Of a DNA stretch of 64,000 nt, positions 48,271-56,920 are shown piece after piece (positions within the stretch are counted from its first letter, which is position 1; each line of letters starts with the position of its first letter). Origin of the DNA: Streptomyces rimosus (GTDB lineage: Bacteria; Actinomycetota; Actinomycetes; Streptomycetales; Streptomycetaceae); assembly GCF_008704655.1 (NCBI RefSeq), contig NZ_CP023688.1, forward strand, positions 7,632,501-7,696,500, written 5' to 3'. Under the pieces are notes generated by a model, which worked only from the letters and a program-made list of their open reading frames with translations, made no database searches and had not been told where the DNA came from. A program made the position numbers and the translations under genes.

Positions 48271-48305
48271 TTCCGTACCGCAGCCCGCACTTCACCGGTA
48301 CGGAA
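48271..48305 (+). promoter_or_regulatory. Leader hairpin touching the RBS of the DUF1023 gene
   Basis: TTCCGTACCG (48271-48280) pairs with CGGTACGGAA (48296-48305). The 3' arm abuts the GGAAGGA ribosome-binding site of the gene at 48316. Confidence 0.5.
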
Positions 48306-48315
48306 GGAACCCCAC

Positions 48316-49281
48316 ATGGCGACCCGCCCACGCGCCCGCCGCCTGCACCGCGCCCTGCTCGCCGCGCTCGTCACCGCCTCGGTGGCGCTGCCGGTGTCCG
48401 GCGCGGCCCGCCCCGCGGCCGTACCGGCCCCCGCACCCGCCGCCCTCGCGCCGCTCACCGCCGCGACCCCGGCCGCCCTCGCCGGACGCTACGCCGCCGG
48501 CCGCGACGGCATCCTGGCGGCCGAGCGCGCGGCGGCGCACCACGGTGACCGGACGCGGGCCGCCGCGCTGCGCGCCATGGCGGCGCCCACGCGGCAGTTC
48601 CTCTCCTTCGACGGCAGGGACGGCGGCCGGACCGCCGAAGTCGTCGGCGACCTGGCGCGGGCCGAGCGCATCGCCGTCCTCGTACCGGGCTCGGACACCA
48701 GCCTCGACACGTACGAACGCTTCCGCGCCGACGCCGTGGCGCTGCAACGGGAACTGGGCGGCCGGTCGGCCGTCGTCGCCTGGCTCGGCTACGCGACGCC
48801 CAGCCTGACGAGCCCGGACATCCTGACCCCGGCACTCGCCGAAGCGGCGGCCCCTCAACTGGTCGACTTCCTCGACGAGTTGACCGTTGCCAAGCCTGCT
48901 GCCCGCGTCTCGCTGCTCTGCCACTCCTACGGCTCGGTCGTCTGCGCCCGTGCCGCCCCGGACCTCCGGGTCGCCGGCATCATCGTTTACGGCAGCCCCG
49001 GCACCGGTGTGGACAGCGTCCGCGACCTGCACACCCGGGCCACCGTCTGGGCGGGCCGGAGCGCCGGGGACTGGATCGCCCACGTGCCGTACGTGCGGAT
49101 CCGCCTCCCCTTCATGACCCTCGGCTTCGGGACGGACCCGGTATCGGGCGCGTTCGGCGCCCGGACCTTCGACGCCGGTTCCGGCGGTCACGGCGACTAC
49201 CTGAAGGCCGGTTCGGTGTCGCTGCGGAACCTCGCGCGCATTGTGGCGGGGGAGTACGCGGCGGTGAGCGGCCGTGGGTAG
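48316..49281 (+). CDS. Secreted alpha/beta-hydrolase (DUF1023)
   Basis: The 321-residue protein has a signal peptide (LLAALVTASVALPVSGAA) and an alpha/beta-hydrolase domain. The nucleophile elbow CHSYGS contains Ser204. IAVLVPGSDTSLDTYERF and VVAWLGYATP are typical of DUF1023, and the C-terminal GGHGDYL supplies the probable catalytic His. The enzyme is likely exported; substrate unknown. ATG 48316 has GGAAGGA upstream. Its stop overlaps the acyltransferase start by 8 bases. Confidence 0.88.
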   Translation: MATRPRARRLHRALLAALVTASVALPVSGAARPAAVPAPAPAALAPLTAATPAALAGRYAAGRDGILAAERAAAHHGDRTRAAALRAMAAPTRQFLSFDGRDGGRTAEVVGDLARAERIAVLVPGSDTSLDTYERFRADAVALQRELGGRSAVVAWLGYATPSLTSPDILTPALAEAAAPQLVDFLDELTVAKPAARVSLLCHSYGSVVCARAAPDLRVAGIIVYGSPGTGVDSVRDLHTRATVWAGRSAGDWIAHVPYVRIRLPFMTLGFGTDPVSGAFGARTFDAGSGGHGDYLKAGSVSLRNLARIVAGEYAAVSGRG

Positions 49282-50476
49282 GAGACCGGCTCTCCGGGGG
49301 GCCGATCTGCGGAGCCTCGCCCGGCGCATCGACGCCGCCACCCCGCCGACCCGCGACCGCGCCGTCGACGCCCTCCGGGCCGCCGCCATCCTCGGCGTCG
49401 TCCTCGGGCACTGGCTGGTGACCGCACTGGTCACCGACAGCGGAACCGTACGCGGTGCCAGCCCGCTCCAGCACTTGCCTCAACTCACTCCGATTTCCTG
49501 GCTGTTCCAGACCCTGGCGGTGTTCTTCTTCGTCGGCGGGCAGGTGGCGGTACGGAGTTACGCGGCGGCCCGCGCCCGGGGCGTCTCGTACGGGCGGTGG
49601 CTCGGTACCCGTATCGCGCGGTTCTACCGGCCCGTCGTCGCCCTGCTCGCGCTGTGGGCCGTGGTCGCGGGCGCGATGCTCGCCTCGGGCGCGGACCTGG
49701 CGACCGTACGGACCCTGCTCAAGCTGGTCTGGTCGCCGCTGTGGTTCCTGCTCGTCCTCACGGCGCTCACGGCGGCCACTCCGCTGGTCGCGAAGGTGCA
49801 TCCGTTGTGGCCGCTGGCGGTGGTCCTGGCGGTCGACATCGTCCGGTACGGGCTCGGCGGGCCGGACGCGCTCGGCTGGGTCAATGTGGCGGCGGGCTGG
49901 CTGGTCCCGTACTGCCTGGGCGCGCTGTGGGCCCGGGGCGGGCTGCGGGGCCGTACGACGGGCTGGGTGCTGCTGGCCGGGGGAGCGGCCGCCACCGCGC
50001 TCCTCGTCGGATACGCCGGATACCCGGCCTCGATGGTCGGCGTACCGGGTGCCGCCGTCTCCAACCTCAACCCGCCGACCCTGGCAGCCGTAACGTTCGG
50101 CCTCGCCCAGTGCGGAGCGGCCCTGCTGCTCCGCGACCCGCTGCGGCGGCTCCTCGCACGGCCCGCGGCCTGGGCCGCCGTCGCGCTGCTCAACCTCTCC
50201 GCGATGACCGTCTTCCTCTGGCACCAGACCGCGCTGATGGCGGTCACGGCAACCGGCCTGCTCGCGGAGCACCCACTCCCCGGCCTGCACACCGAGCCCG
50301 ACGGCGCCGTCTGGGTGGCGGCCCGGATCGCCTGGCTGCCGGTGTTCGCGGTGGCGCTCCTGATCTGCTGGACGGCCTTCCGCGCGCACGAGACGCACGA
50401 GCGACGGAAGCCGTCCAAAACGACGTTGGTACACGAAGGGCGGCCCGCCCGGGAAGAGATGGTGCACGGTGCTTAA
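49274..50476 (+). CDS. Membrane acyltransferase (acyltransferase 3-like)
   Basis: The 400-residue protein has about ten hydrophobic helices. The N-terminal DRAVDALRAAAILGVVLGHWLV contains the RxxDxLR...H pattern of acyltransferase 3 family proteins, and FFFVGGQVAVRSY matches their second motif. It would O-acylate an exported glycan or lipid. It overlaps both neighbours, so it is part of a four-gene unit with the DUF1023 hydrolase and the two-component system. GTG start at 49274. Confidence 0.85.
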   Translation: MGRRPALRGADLRSLARRIDAATPPTRDRAVDALRAAAILGVVLGHWLVTALVTDSGTVRGASPLQHLPQLTPISWLFQTLAVFFFVGGQVAVRSYAAARARGVSYGRWLGTRIARFYRPVVALLALWAVVAGAMLASGADLATVRTLLKLVWSPLWFLLVLTALTAATPLVAKVHPLWPLAVVLAVDIVRYGLGGPDALGWVNVAAGWLVPYCLGALWARGGLRGRTTGWVLLAGGAAATALLVGYAGYPASMVGVPGAAVSNLNPPTLAAVTFGLAQCGAALLLRDPLRRLLARPAAWAAVALLNLSAMTVFLWHQTALMAVTATGLLAEHPLPGLHTEPDGAVWVAARIAWLPVFAVALLICWTAFRAHETHERRKPSKTTLVHEGRPAREEMVHGA

Positions 50477-51965
50477 GGTGCAGCTTGTGGGGGAGAACGG
50501 GGCGAGCGCCCGTACGCGGGCGAGGAAGCGGCTGGTCACGGCCGTCAAGGGGCTGCCGCGCGCGCTGCGTGAGGACCTGGTGGCGGGGGCCGTGGGGCCG
50601 CCGCCGGGGGAGCGGCCGGGGTGGTTGATCTGGCAGCCGGTGATTGTGCTGGTGCTGGCGTCGGCTGCGCCGTTCCTCTGCGCGCTGAGCGTCAGCGACC
50701 TGGCCCACGGCGGACGCCAGACCCTCGACATGCGGCTGGCGCTGTTGCTCGGTTCCGTGCAGGCGCTGGCGGTCATCGTGGCGGCGTTCCGGCCGGTGGT
50801 GGCCTGGTGGATGGCGACGGCGGCGATGGTCGCCGTCGTGGCGGGCGTGGAATACGTGGCCGCACCGCATGGGCTGCCCCTATGGCCGGGCGACGGTCCC
50901 GCGGCGGTCAGGGAGTTCCCCGTCGACCGGGGCGGGCTCTACCCCTGGACGACTGCGGGGCTTGCCGCGCAGGCCGTTGTGCTCCTCCTGCTGGCGCTGC
51001 GGCTCCGCTTCCGCGCGGCGGCCGGGGCGCTGGCGGTCACCCTTGTCGCCGGCCTGGTGTGCGGAGCCGGCGCGACGCAGGCCGGGGCTCCGCTCCGGGC
51101 CTCCGGCATCGGCCTCGCCGTGGCCGTCCTCACCATCGCCGTGGTGGTCGGCGCCGCCCTCCGCGGCCGACAGGTGGCCCGTACCGAACTGGTCGTCCAG
51201 GAAGGGATCACCACGGAGGAGCGGGCCCGCCGCGCGCTCCTGGAGGAGCGCAACCGGATCGCCCGGGAACTGCACGACGTGGTCGCCCACCACATGTCGG
51301 TGATCTCCATCCAGGCGCAGGTCGCCCCGCACCTGGCCGAGAACCCGTCCGACGCGCTGAAGGAGAACCTCACGGGCATCCGTACCAACGCGGTGGAGGC
51401 ACTGACCGAACTGCGCCGCGTGCTGGGCGTGCTGCGGTCGGAGGAGGCACCGGCGTACGGCACTCCCGAGTACGCCGGGGACGGCACCGCCCCGCACGCC
51501 CCGCAGCCCACCCTCGACCGGCTGGACGAGCTGGTCGGCAACGTCCGCGCCGCCGGGGTCACGGTCACCACCGACGTCACCGGGAGGCGGCGCCCGCTGT
51601 CGCCGGGCGTCGAACTGTCCGCGTTCCGCATCGTGCAGGAAGCGCTCAGCAACGCGATGCGGCACGCGCCGGGCGCGCGCGTCGCGGTGGCGATCGCGTA
51701 CCGCACGGGCGCCCTCACCGTCCGCGTCACCAACACCGCACCGGACCGCCCCGCCGCGGCCTCCCCGGGGGCCGGCCACGGACTGCTCGGCATGCGCGAA
51801 CGTACCGCCATGCTGGGCGGCGAACTGGCCACCGGCCCGACGCCCGACGGCGGCTACGAAGTGACCGCCGTCCTGCCCACCGGAGCCCCCGCCACGGCAC
51901 CCGATCCGGCCTCCACACCATCGACCCGTCCGCCCGCCGACCCCACCGAGGACACCACCCCATGA
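50469..51965 (+). CDS. NarL-type sensor histidine kinase
   Basis: The 498-residue kinase has an N-terminal membrane part with several helices (LIWQPVIVLVLASAAPFLCA onward), a HisKA_3 region with His269 in ARELHDVVAHHMS, and a HATPase domain (EALSNAMRHAPGA, GHGLLGMRER). The C-terminal tail is Pro/Thr-rich. It likely senses a membrane or envelope signal. Its stop overlaps the response regulator start (ATGA 51962-51965), so they are cognate partners. Confidence 0.92.
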   Translation: MLKVQLVGENGASARTRARKRLVTAVKGLPRALREDLVAGAVGPPPGERPGWLIWQPVIVLVLASAAPFLCALSVSDLAHGGRQTLDMRLALLLGSVQALAVIVAAFRPVVAWWMATAAMVAVVAGVEYVAAPHGLPLWPGDGPAAVREFPVDRGGLYPWTTAGLAAQAVVLLLLALRLRFRAAAGALAVTLVAGLVCGAGATQAGAPLRASGIGLAVAVLTIAVVVGAALRGRQVARTELVVQEGITTEERARRALLEERNRIARELHDVVAHHMSVISIQAQVAPHLAENPSDALKENLTGIRTNAVEALTELRRVLGVLRSEEAPAYGTPEYAGDGTAPHAPQPTLDRLDELVGNVRAAGVTVTTDVTGRRRPLSPGVELSAFRIVQEALSNAMRHAPGARVAVAIAYRTGALTVRVTNTAPDRPAAASPGAGHGLLGMRERTAMLGGELATGPTPDGGYEVTAVLPTGAPATAPDPASTPSTRPPADPTEDTTP

Positions 51966-52636
51966 CGACCCCCATCCGCGTGCTGATCGCCGACGACCAG
52001 GTCATGGTCCGTCAGGGCTTCACGGTGCTGCTCGACGCCGAACCCGGCATCGAGGTGGCCGGCCAGGCCGTGGACGGACTCGACGCCCTCGACAAGGCCG
52101 CCGAACTCGCCCCCGACGTCGTGCTGATGGACATCCGCATGCCCGGCCTCAACGGCATCGAGGCCACCCGCCGCCTCACCGAGGCCGCCGGATCGACCGT
52201 CAAGGTCCTCGTCCTGACCACCTTCGATCTGGACGAGTACGTGTACGAGGCGCTGCGCGCCGGCGCGTCCGGCTTCCTCCTCAAGGACGCCTCGGCCGCC
52301 GAACTCGCGCAGGCCGTACGGGTGGTGGCGGCGGGCGACGCGCTGCTCGCGCCGAACATCACCAAACGCCTGATCGCCGAGTTCTCCCGGATGGCCGCCG
52401 CGCCCCGGGCGCCCCTCAAGGAGCGCGTCGGCGATCTGACGGAACGCGAGACCGAAGTCCTCTCCCTGATCGCCCAGGGCCTGTCGAACGCGGAGATCGC
52501 CGAGCGCCTGGTGGTGGCCGAGCAGACCGTGAAGACCCACGTGAGCCGCATGCTGGTCAAGCTGGGCCTGCGCGACCGGACCCAGGCGGCGGTCTTCGCG
52601 TACGAGACGGGGCTGGTACGGCCGGCCGGCTACTGA
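51962..52636 (+). CDS. NarL/LuxR-type response regulator
   Basis: The 224-residue regulator has a receiver domain with acidic pocket Asp11/Asp12, phospho-acceptor Asp57 (VVLMDIRMPGL), Thr in VLTTF and Lys in LLKDAS. A LuxR HTH follows (LTERETEVLSLIAQGLSNAE to TVKTHVSRMLVKLGL). Partner of the overlapping kinase. Its regulon may include the two upstream envelope genes. Confidence 0.95.
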   Translation: MTTPIRVLIADDQVMVRQGFTVLLDAEPGIEVAGQAVDGLDALDKAAELAPDVVLMDIRMPGLNGIEATRRLTEAAGSTVKVLVLTTFDLDEYVYEALRAGASGFLLKDASAAELAQAVRVVAAGDALLAPNITKRLIAEFSRMAAAPRAPLKERVGDLTERETEVLSLIAQGLSNAEIAERLVVAEQTVKTHVSRMLVKLGLRDRTQAAVFAYETGLVRPAGY

Positions 52637-52675
52637 AGGCCCCGGCGGCCGACCGGTCACCCTTTCGGGCACTGC

Positions 52676-53788
52676 CTACGGCACCATGTGCTTCAGCCCC
52701 TCCGCGCACTGCTTGGCCAGCTCCGAGGACCGGGGCAGCATCAGCTCCTCGTACGCCCGCACGGCGTCGTCCACCCGCTCCTCGGCGACCAGCGCCTGGG
52801 CCAGGTCGGCGCCGTCGAGCAGCGCGTGGTTGGCGCCCACGCCGAGGGGCGGCATCAGGTGCGCGGCGTCGCCCAGCAGCGTCACGCCCGGGACGTGCTC
52901 CCAGACGTGCGGCACCGGCAGCGCGAACAGGGGCCGGTTGACGAAGTCGTGGTCGCCGTCGAGCAGGGCGTACCGCAGTCCTTCGGCCCACCCGTCGAGC
53001 CGCTTCGAGAGGTACGCGCGCATCGCCGCCCTGTCGTTCAGGTCCACTCCGGCGGTCGTGTGCCAGTCCTGCGGAGTCCGGAACGCCACATAGGTGCGGA
53101 TGTGACCGTTGCTGTTCCGCTGGGCGAACAGCATCGTCGAGCCGGACTCCGCCACCAGCGTGCCCGGACCGACCAGCCGGGCCAGTTCGGGGTGGCGCAC
53201 GTCGCTGTCGTCGAAGCCGGTCTCGATGAGCGTGACGCCCGTGTACTCGGGGAACGCCTCCGAGACGGCCGGGCGGACCCGCGACCACGCGCCGTCGGCG
53301 CCGACGACCAGGTCGAAGTCCTCGGTGGCGCCCTCCGTGAACTCCAGGCGGCAGGTGCCGTCGCCGAGCGGTGTCGCACCGCCGACGGCGCGCCCCCAGT
53401 GGACCGTTCCCGGCGCGAGCGAATCCAGCAGCAGCCCGCGCAGATGCCCGCGGTCGATCTCCGGCCGGTCCTCCACACCCGCGCCCTCGTCCCCGGGGGG
53501 CCACTCCTGTTCCTGGGCGGCCGCAGTGACGTGGTCCACCTTCCGCCACTCCTGGCCCTCGGGGCGGGACAGGGCGTGGAACCGGTCGAGCAGGCCCGCC
53601 GCGCGGAGGGCGGCCTGCCCCGTACCAGGGTGGAGGTCGAGCGTGCTGCCCTGCGAGCGGGCGTCGGGGGACGTCTCCCGCTCGAAAACGGTCACGGAAC
53701 GGCCGTGGAGCTGAAGGATCCGTGCACAGACGAGACCGCCGAGGCCGCCGCCGGCGATCGCCACGCGGGCGTCCTGGGTGAGATTCAT
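52676..53788 (-). CDS. FAD-dependent monooxygenase (TetX-like)
   Basis: The 370-residue protein has the Rossmann FAD motif AIAGGGLGGLVCARIL, the DG motif DLVVGADGAWSRVR and the GD motif GVTLLGDAAHLMPPLGVGAN. This is the group A flavoprotein monooxygenase layout. Segments such as STLDLHPGTGQAALRAAGL and STMLFAQRNSNGHIRTYV recall the TetX/tetracycline-oxygenase branch, but activity on tetracyclines is inference. It is divergent from a TetR regulator. ATG 53788 has GGAGGGG upstream. Confidence 0.87.
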   Translation of the reverse strand: MNLTQDARVAIAGGGLGGLVCARILQLHGRSVTVFERETSPDARSQGSTLDLHPGTGQAALRAAGLLDRFHALSRPEGQEWRKVDHVTAAAQEQEWPPGDEGAGVEDRPEIDRGHLRGLLLDSLAPGTVHWGRAVGGATPLGDGTCRLEFTEGATEDFDLVVGADGAWSRVRPAVSEAFPEYTGVTLIETGFDDSDVRHPELARLVGPGTLVAESGSTMLFAQRNSNGHIRTYVAFRTPQDWHTTAGVDLNDRAAMRAYLSKRLDGWAEGLRYALLDGDHDFVNRPLFALPVPHVWEHVPGVTLLGDAAHLMPPLGVGANHALLDGADLAQALVAEERVDDAVRAYEELMLPRSSELAKQCAEGLKHMVP

Positions 53789-53841
53789 GGGTTCGGTTCC
53801 CCTCCGGGGTGGATGGAACGCCGGAACGAGCACCCGGCGCC

Positions 53842-53922
53842 GTATCCAAAAAAAGCACACCCACTAAAAAAGCGCAATCACTAAACCTTCTGACTCGATG
53901 CACCTTGCCGTAAGCTGGCACC
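53842..53922. promoter_or_regulatory. AT-rich divergent control region of the oxygenase/TetR pair
   Basis: An A-rich stretch (AAAAAAAG and ACTAAAAAA) and two CACTAAA elements spaced about 16-18 bp apart lie between the genes. TAAGCT (53911-53916) is 6 bp before the TetR GTG, suggesting a leaderless transcript. The CACTAAA repeats are operator candidates. Confidence 0.4.
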
Positions 53923-54549
53923 GTGACCGAACCCGCCCCGCACCCCAAGATCCCCGTCCCCGCCGGGACCGGCGCACCCGTCGGTCGCCGTGAACGCAAG
54001 AAGGCCCAGACCCGCAAGGCCCTGGCCGACGCCGCGCTGGAACTCTTCCTCGAACGCGGCTTCGACCAGGTGGGCGTGAAGGAGATCGCCGATGCCGCCG
54101 ATGTGTCGGTGACCACGCTGTTCAAGCACTTCGCCAGCAAGGAAGCGCTCGTCTTCGACCAGGACGACGACATCGAGGCCGGCCTCGTCGCCGCCGTCCG
54201 CGACCGGGCCCCCGGCCAGTCGATCCCCCAGGCCCTGCGCGCCCACATCATCCATCCGGGCGGCCATGTCGGGCACCCGGAGTTCGCCCCGTTCCTGCGC
54301 CTGGTGAGCGAGACCCCGGCGCTGCGCGACTACTCCCACCGCATGTGGATGCGCCACGAAACGGCTCTGGCCCGAGCCATCGCCCAGGAGGTCGGCGCCC
54401 CCGAGGACGACGCCACCTGCGCCGCACTGGCCCACTTCGCCCTGGAATCCCGCGAACTCGTGCACGGTCACGCCGACCCGGCACGTGCCGCGGAGGAGGT
54501 GTTCGCGCTGCTGGAGCGGGGGTGGGCGGCTGCTCACCCGGACCGCTGA
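53923..54549 (+). CDS. TetR/AcrR-family transcriptional regulator
   Basis: The 208-residue protein has the TetR HTH (RKALADAALELFLERGFDQV, IADAADVSVTTLFKHFASKE) and a helical ligand-binding domain. It is divergent from the TetX-like oxygenase and most likely represses it and itself. GTG 53923 appears leaderless. The first 20 residues are a Pro-rich, probably disordered tail. Confidence 0.9.
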   Translation: MTEPAPHPKIPVPAGTGAPVGRRERKKAQTRKALADAALELFLERGFDQVGVKEIADAADVSVTTLFKHFASKEALVFDQDDDIEAGLVAAVRDRAPGQSIPQALRAHIIHPGGHVGHPEFAPFLRLVSETPALRDYSHRMWMRHETALARAIAQEVGAPEDDATCAALAHFALESRELVHGHADPARAAEEVFALLERGWAAAHPDR

Positions 54550-54599
54550 CGGCGGGGTCGGTGAGAGCAGGCCCCGTACTGGGGCAACGAGGAGTTCCG

Positions 54600-54632
54600 G
54601 CCGCCCCGCCTGCACCGGCCGGCGGGGGCGGC
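54600..54632 (+). terminator. Probable terminator after the TetR gene
   Basis: GCCGCCCCGCC pairs with GGCGGGGGCGGC (one bulged G) across a 10 nt loop, 50 bp after the tetR stop. Confidence 0.5.
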
Positions 54633-54713
54633 GTGTCACATGGCGCCGACGCCATCCCGGGGGCATCCTGTGGCCACTCGATCGCGGGAACAGCCGACGG
54701 GAAGGGCCCAGCG

Positions 54714-55835
54714 ATGCCGGTGACGTCGCAGGACGTTACGGTCGTGGCGCTCCTCGCGGACCCGGACGCGCCGACGGAGATCGCTCAGCGCATGGCCCGG
54801 ACACTTCCTGACCGGCTCGCCGACAAGTCGGGCCAGGGGCGACGGTTCGACGTCGAGGTGATCAGTGAGCCCTTCACCTCGGGGACCGAGGACCCGCCCA
54901 CCTTGATGCGCCGGATCAAGGACCGTGGGAGTACGGAGAACTGGGACATCGTCGTGGCCCTCACCGACCTCCCGCTGCACTCGCACGGGTGCAAGCTCGC
55001 TGTGGATCTGAATCACGACCACGGCTTGGCGCTGCTCTCGCTTCCTTCGCTGGGGGGCCTGCGGCTGCAGGCGAGGGCCCGGTGGGCCGTTGAAGAAGCG
55101 GTGCTTGGCCTGGCGGGTCCGCACACCACCGGGGCTGAAGGGTCTTCACGAAGTCAGCCGCTTCCGGAGCCCTTCGTCCATCGTCTCGCGCCTGTTCATC
55201 CGGACCGGTCCGGTGAGAAGGAGACCGACGACGTCCGGTACGTCGTCAGCGGGCCGCGCGGTTACCTGCGGGTGCTCGCCGGTATGGTCCGTGCCAACCG
55301 GCCGTGGCGGTTGGTACCGGGCCTGTCGAAGGCCCTGGCGGCCGCACTCGCCACGGGAGCGGTCGCCACCGTGAACTCCACCGTCTGGAGCCTGGCCACG
55401 TATCTGAGCACGCCACGCCTGGTGACCGCCACGATCGGGTCTGTCGCGATCATGATCGGCTGGCTGATCGTGGACGCGAACCTGTGGCATCGATCACCGG
55501 AGAGCTCGCCGGAGGCGAGGCAGCGGGCGGCTCTCTACAACGCCTCGACCGTCGTGACCGTGGCGATCGGGGTGCTCGTCTGCTACGTGGGTCTGATGCT
55601 CATCAACTTGGTGTGGGCGCTGTTCGTCCTCAACGACGGAGTGTTCGCTTCCATGACACGAGCCCCGCTTCACGCCACGGAGTACTGGACGTTGACCTGG
55701 TTCGTCGCTTCGGTCGCCACCGTGGGCGGCGCCCTTGGATCGGGCTTGGAGAACGACGAGGTGGTCCGGGCAGCCGCCTACTCCAAGCGCGAACAGGAAC
55801 GTCGCAGAGCGCTGCGCGACGACCGCGGTGACTAG
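54714..55835 (+). CDS. Multi-pass membrane protein of unknown function
   Basis: The 373-residue protein has a soluble N-terminal domain of about 180 residues (VTVVALLADPDAPTEIAQRM, RFDVEVISEPFT, WDIVVALTDLPLHSHGCKLA). About five transmembrane helices follow (ALAAALATGAVATVNSTVWS, IGSVAIMIGWLIVDANLW, VVTVAIGVLVCYVGLMLINL, TLTWFVASVATVGGALG). A basic C-terminal tail ends RRALRDDRGD. The soluble part looks like a nucleotide- or ligand-binding alpha/beta fold, but no family is recognised. Third-position GC looks somewhat lower than in its neighbours, and an IS remnant follows. Confidence 0.7.
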   Translation: MPVTSQDVTVVALLADPDAPTEIAQRMARTLPDRLADKSGQGRRFDVEVISEPFTSGTEDPPTLMRRIKDRGSTENWDIVVALTDLPLHSHGCKLAVDLNHDHGLALLSLPSLGGLRLQARARWAVEEAVLGLAGPHTTGAEGSSRSQPLPEPFVHRLAPVHPDRSGEKETDDVRYVVSGPRGYLRVLAGMVRANRPWRLVPGLSKALAAALATGAVATVNSTVWSLATYLSTPRLVTATIGSVAIMIGWLIVDANLWHRSPESSPEARQRAALYNASTVVTVAIGVLVCYVGLMLINLVWALFVLNDGVFASMTRAPLHATEYWTLTWFVASVATVGGALGSGLENDEVVRAAAYSKREQERRRALRDDRGD

Positions 55836-55851
55836 GCGGTTTGTGGTCGGA

Positions 55852-55992
55852 TCATCGGGCTGAGGCCGGAGAAATCGGGTTGTGGACACCGCGCCAGCTG
55901 CCGTACCTCTCCAGCAGGTGCACCCACCGGCTTCCGGTCCGGGACTTGCAGGCGATTGCGCCGATCACCTGGCGGCGATCCCGCCGCAGCAC
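55852..55992 (-). mobile_element. Remnant of an IS5-family transposase
   Basis: The minus strand reads RRQVIGAIACKSRTGSRWVH then LLERYGSWRGVHN. This matches the N-terminal region of IS5-type transposases, which read about FRTGSQWVHLPEKYGNWRGVYN. After about 46 codons the frame changes to unrelated residues and stops. No DDE residues, terminal repeats or further domain remain. Confidence 0.65.
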
Positions 55993-56073
55993 ACCGCCGC
56001 CCACACTCGCGCCCGCTGCCCATCTGCCATCGGCACACCCGAACCGACGGCCGACCGACCCGGACGAAACCGC

Positions 56074-56862
56074 CTACGACCGGCGGCGGGGCTTGCCGCG
56101 CCGGGCGGGCTTGGCCGACTTGCCCGAGCCGGAGCCGCCGCGCGTGCCCCGGGCGCCCTGACCGGCCCTCGGCTTGCCGCCCGTGGTCTTCTGGCGGGCG
56201 CCGTCCTTCGCGGCCTGCCGGCCCTTCGGACCGTCCGTGGTCTCGGACCGCGTACGGCCGCGTGTGCTGTTGACCGTACGGCCGCGGACGATGCCGATGA
56301 AGTCCTCGACCTGGTCGGTGGTGCGCTCCTCCGGCCAGGCCAGCGCCACCTGGGACTGGGGGGCATCCGTCAGCGTGCGGTACTTGAGGTCCTTGCGGTG
56401 GTACAACCGCGCCAGCGACTGCGGGACGACCAGCAGCCCGATGCCCGCCGCCACCAGCTCGATCGCGTCCGCCGTCGTCGCGGGCCGCTCGAACGCGGGC
56501 TGCCCCGGCGGGCGCTCCCAGCCGAGGGTGTCGTCGAGGGGATGCAGCACGATCTCGTCGGCCAGTTCCTCGACGGTGATCTCGTCGGCCGCCGTGAAGA
56601 GGTGGTCCTTCGGGACGACGACCACGGTCGTCTCCGTGTAGAGGGGGATCGCGCTGAAGTACGTACGGTCGGCCGGCAGCCGTACGAAACCCGCGTCGGC
56701 GCCGCCGCCCCGCAGCACGTCGTACGCCTCGGCGGCGGGCGCCGGGACGAGCGTGAGGGGGATGCCGGGCAGCCGCTCGTTCCAGATCCGCACCCACTTC
56801 GTGGGCGTCACCCCCGGGACGTACGCGAGCCGGAACGAAGGGGTTTCTTCCGAGCCTGTCAC
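56074..56862 (-). CDS. LysR substrate-binding domain protein without HTH
   Basis: The 262-residue protein consists of a periplasmic-binding-like LysR effector domain (FRLAYVPGVTPTKWVRIW, LRGGGADAGFVRLP, VELVAAGIGLLVVPQSLARL) and no N-terminal winged helix. The last 60 residues form a strongly basic, Lys/Arg/Gly-rich tail (GKPRAGQGARGTRGGSGSGK). It might bind DNA or RNA through the tail or act as a ligand sensor. The divergent DUF5997 gene is a constant neighbour as I recall, and might supply the missing function. Confidence 0.85.
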   Translation of the reverse strand: MTGSEETPSFRLAYVPGVTPTKWVRIWNERLPGIPLTLVPAPAAEAYDVLRGGGADAGFVRLPADRTYFSAIPLYTETTVVVVPKDHLFTAADEITVEELADEIVLHPLDDTLGWERPPGQPAFERPATTADAIELVAAGIGLLVVPQSLARLYHRKDLKYRTLTDAPQSQVALAWPEERTTDQVEDFIGIVRGRTVNSTRGRTRSETTDGPKGRQAAKDGARQKTTGGKPRAGQGARGTRGGSGSGKSAKPARRGKPRRRS

Positions 56863-56920
56863 TCCGCCAGGTTACCGGTCGTGGTCAGAGGTGGCGCACA
56901 CGATCGATACCCTTGACATC

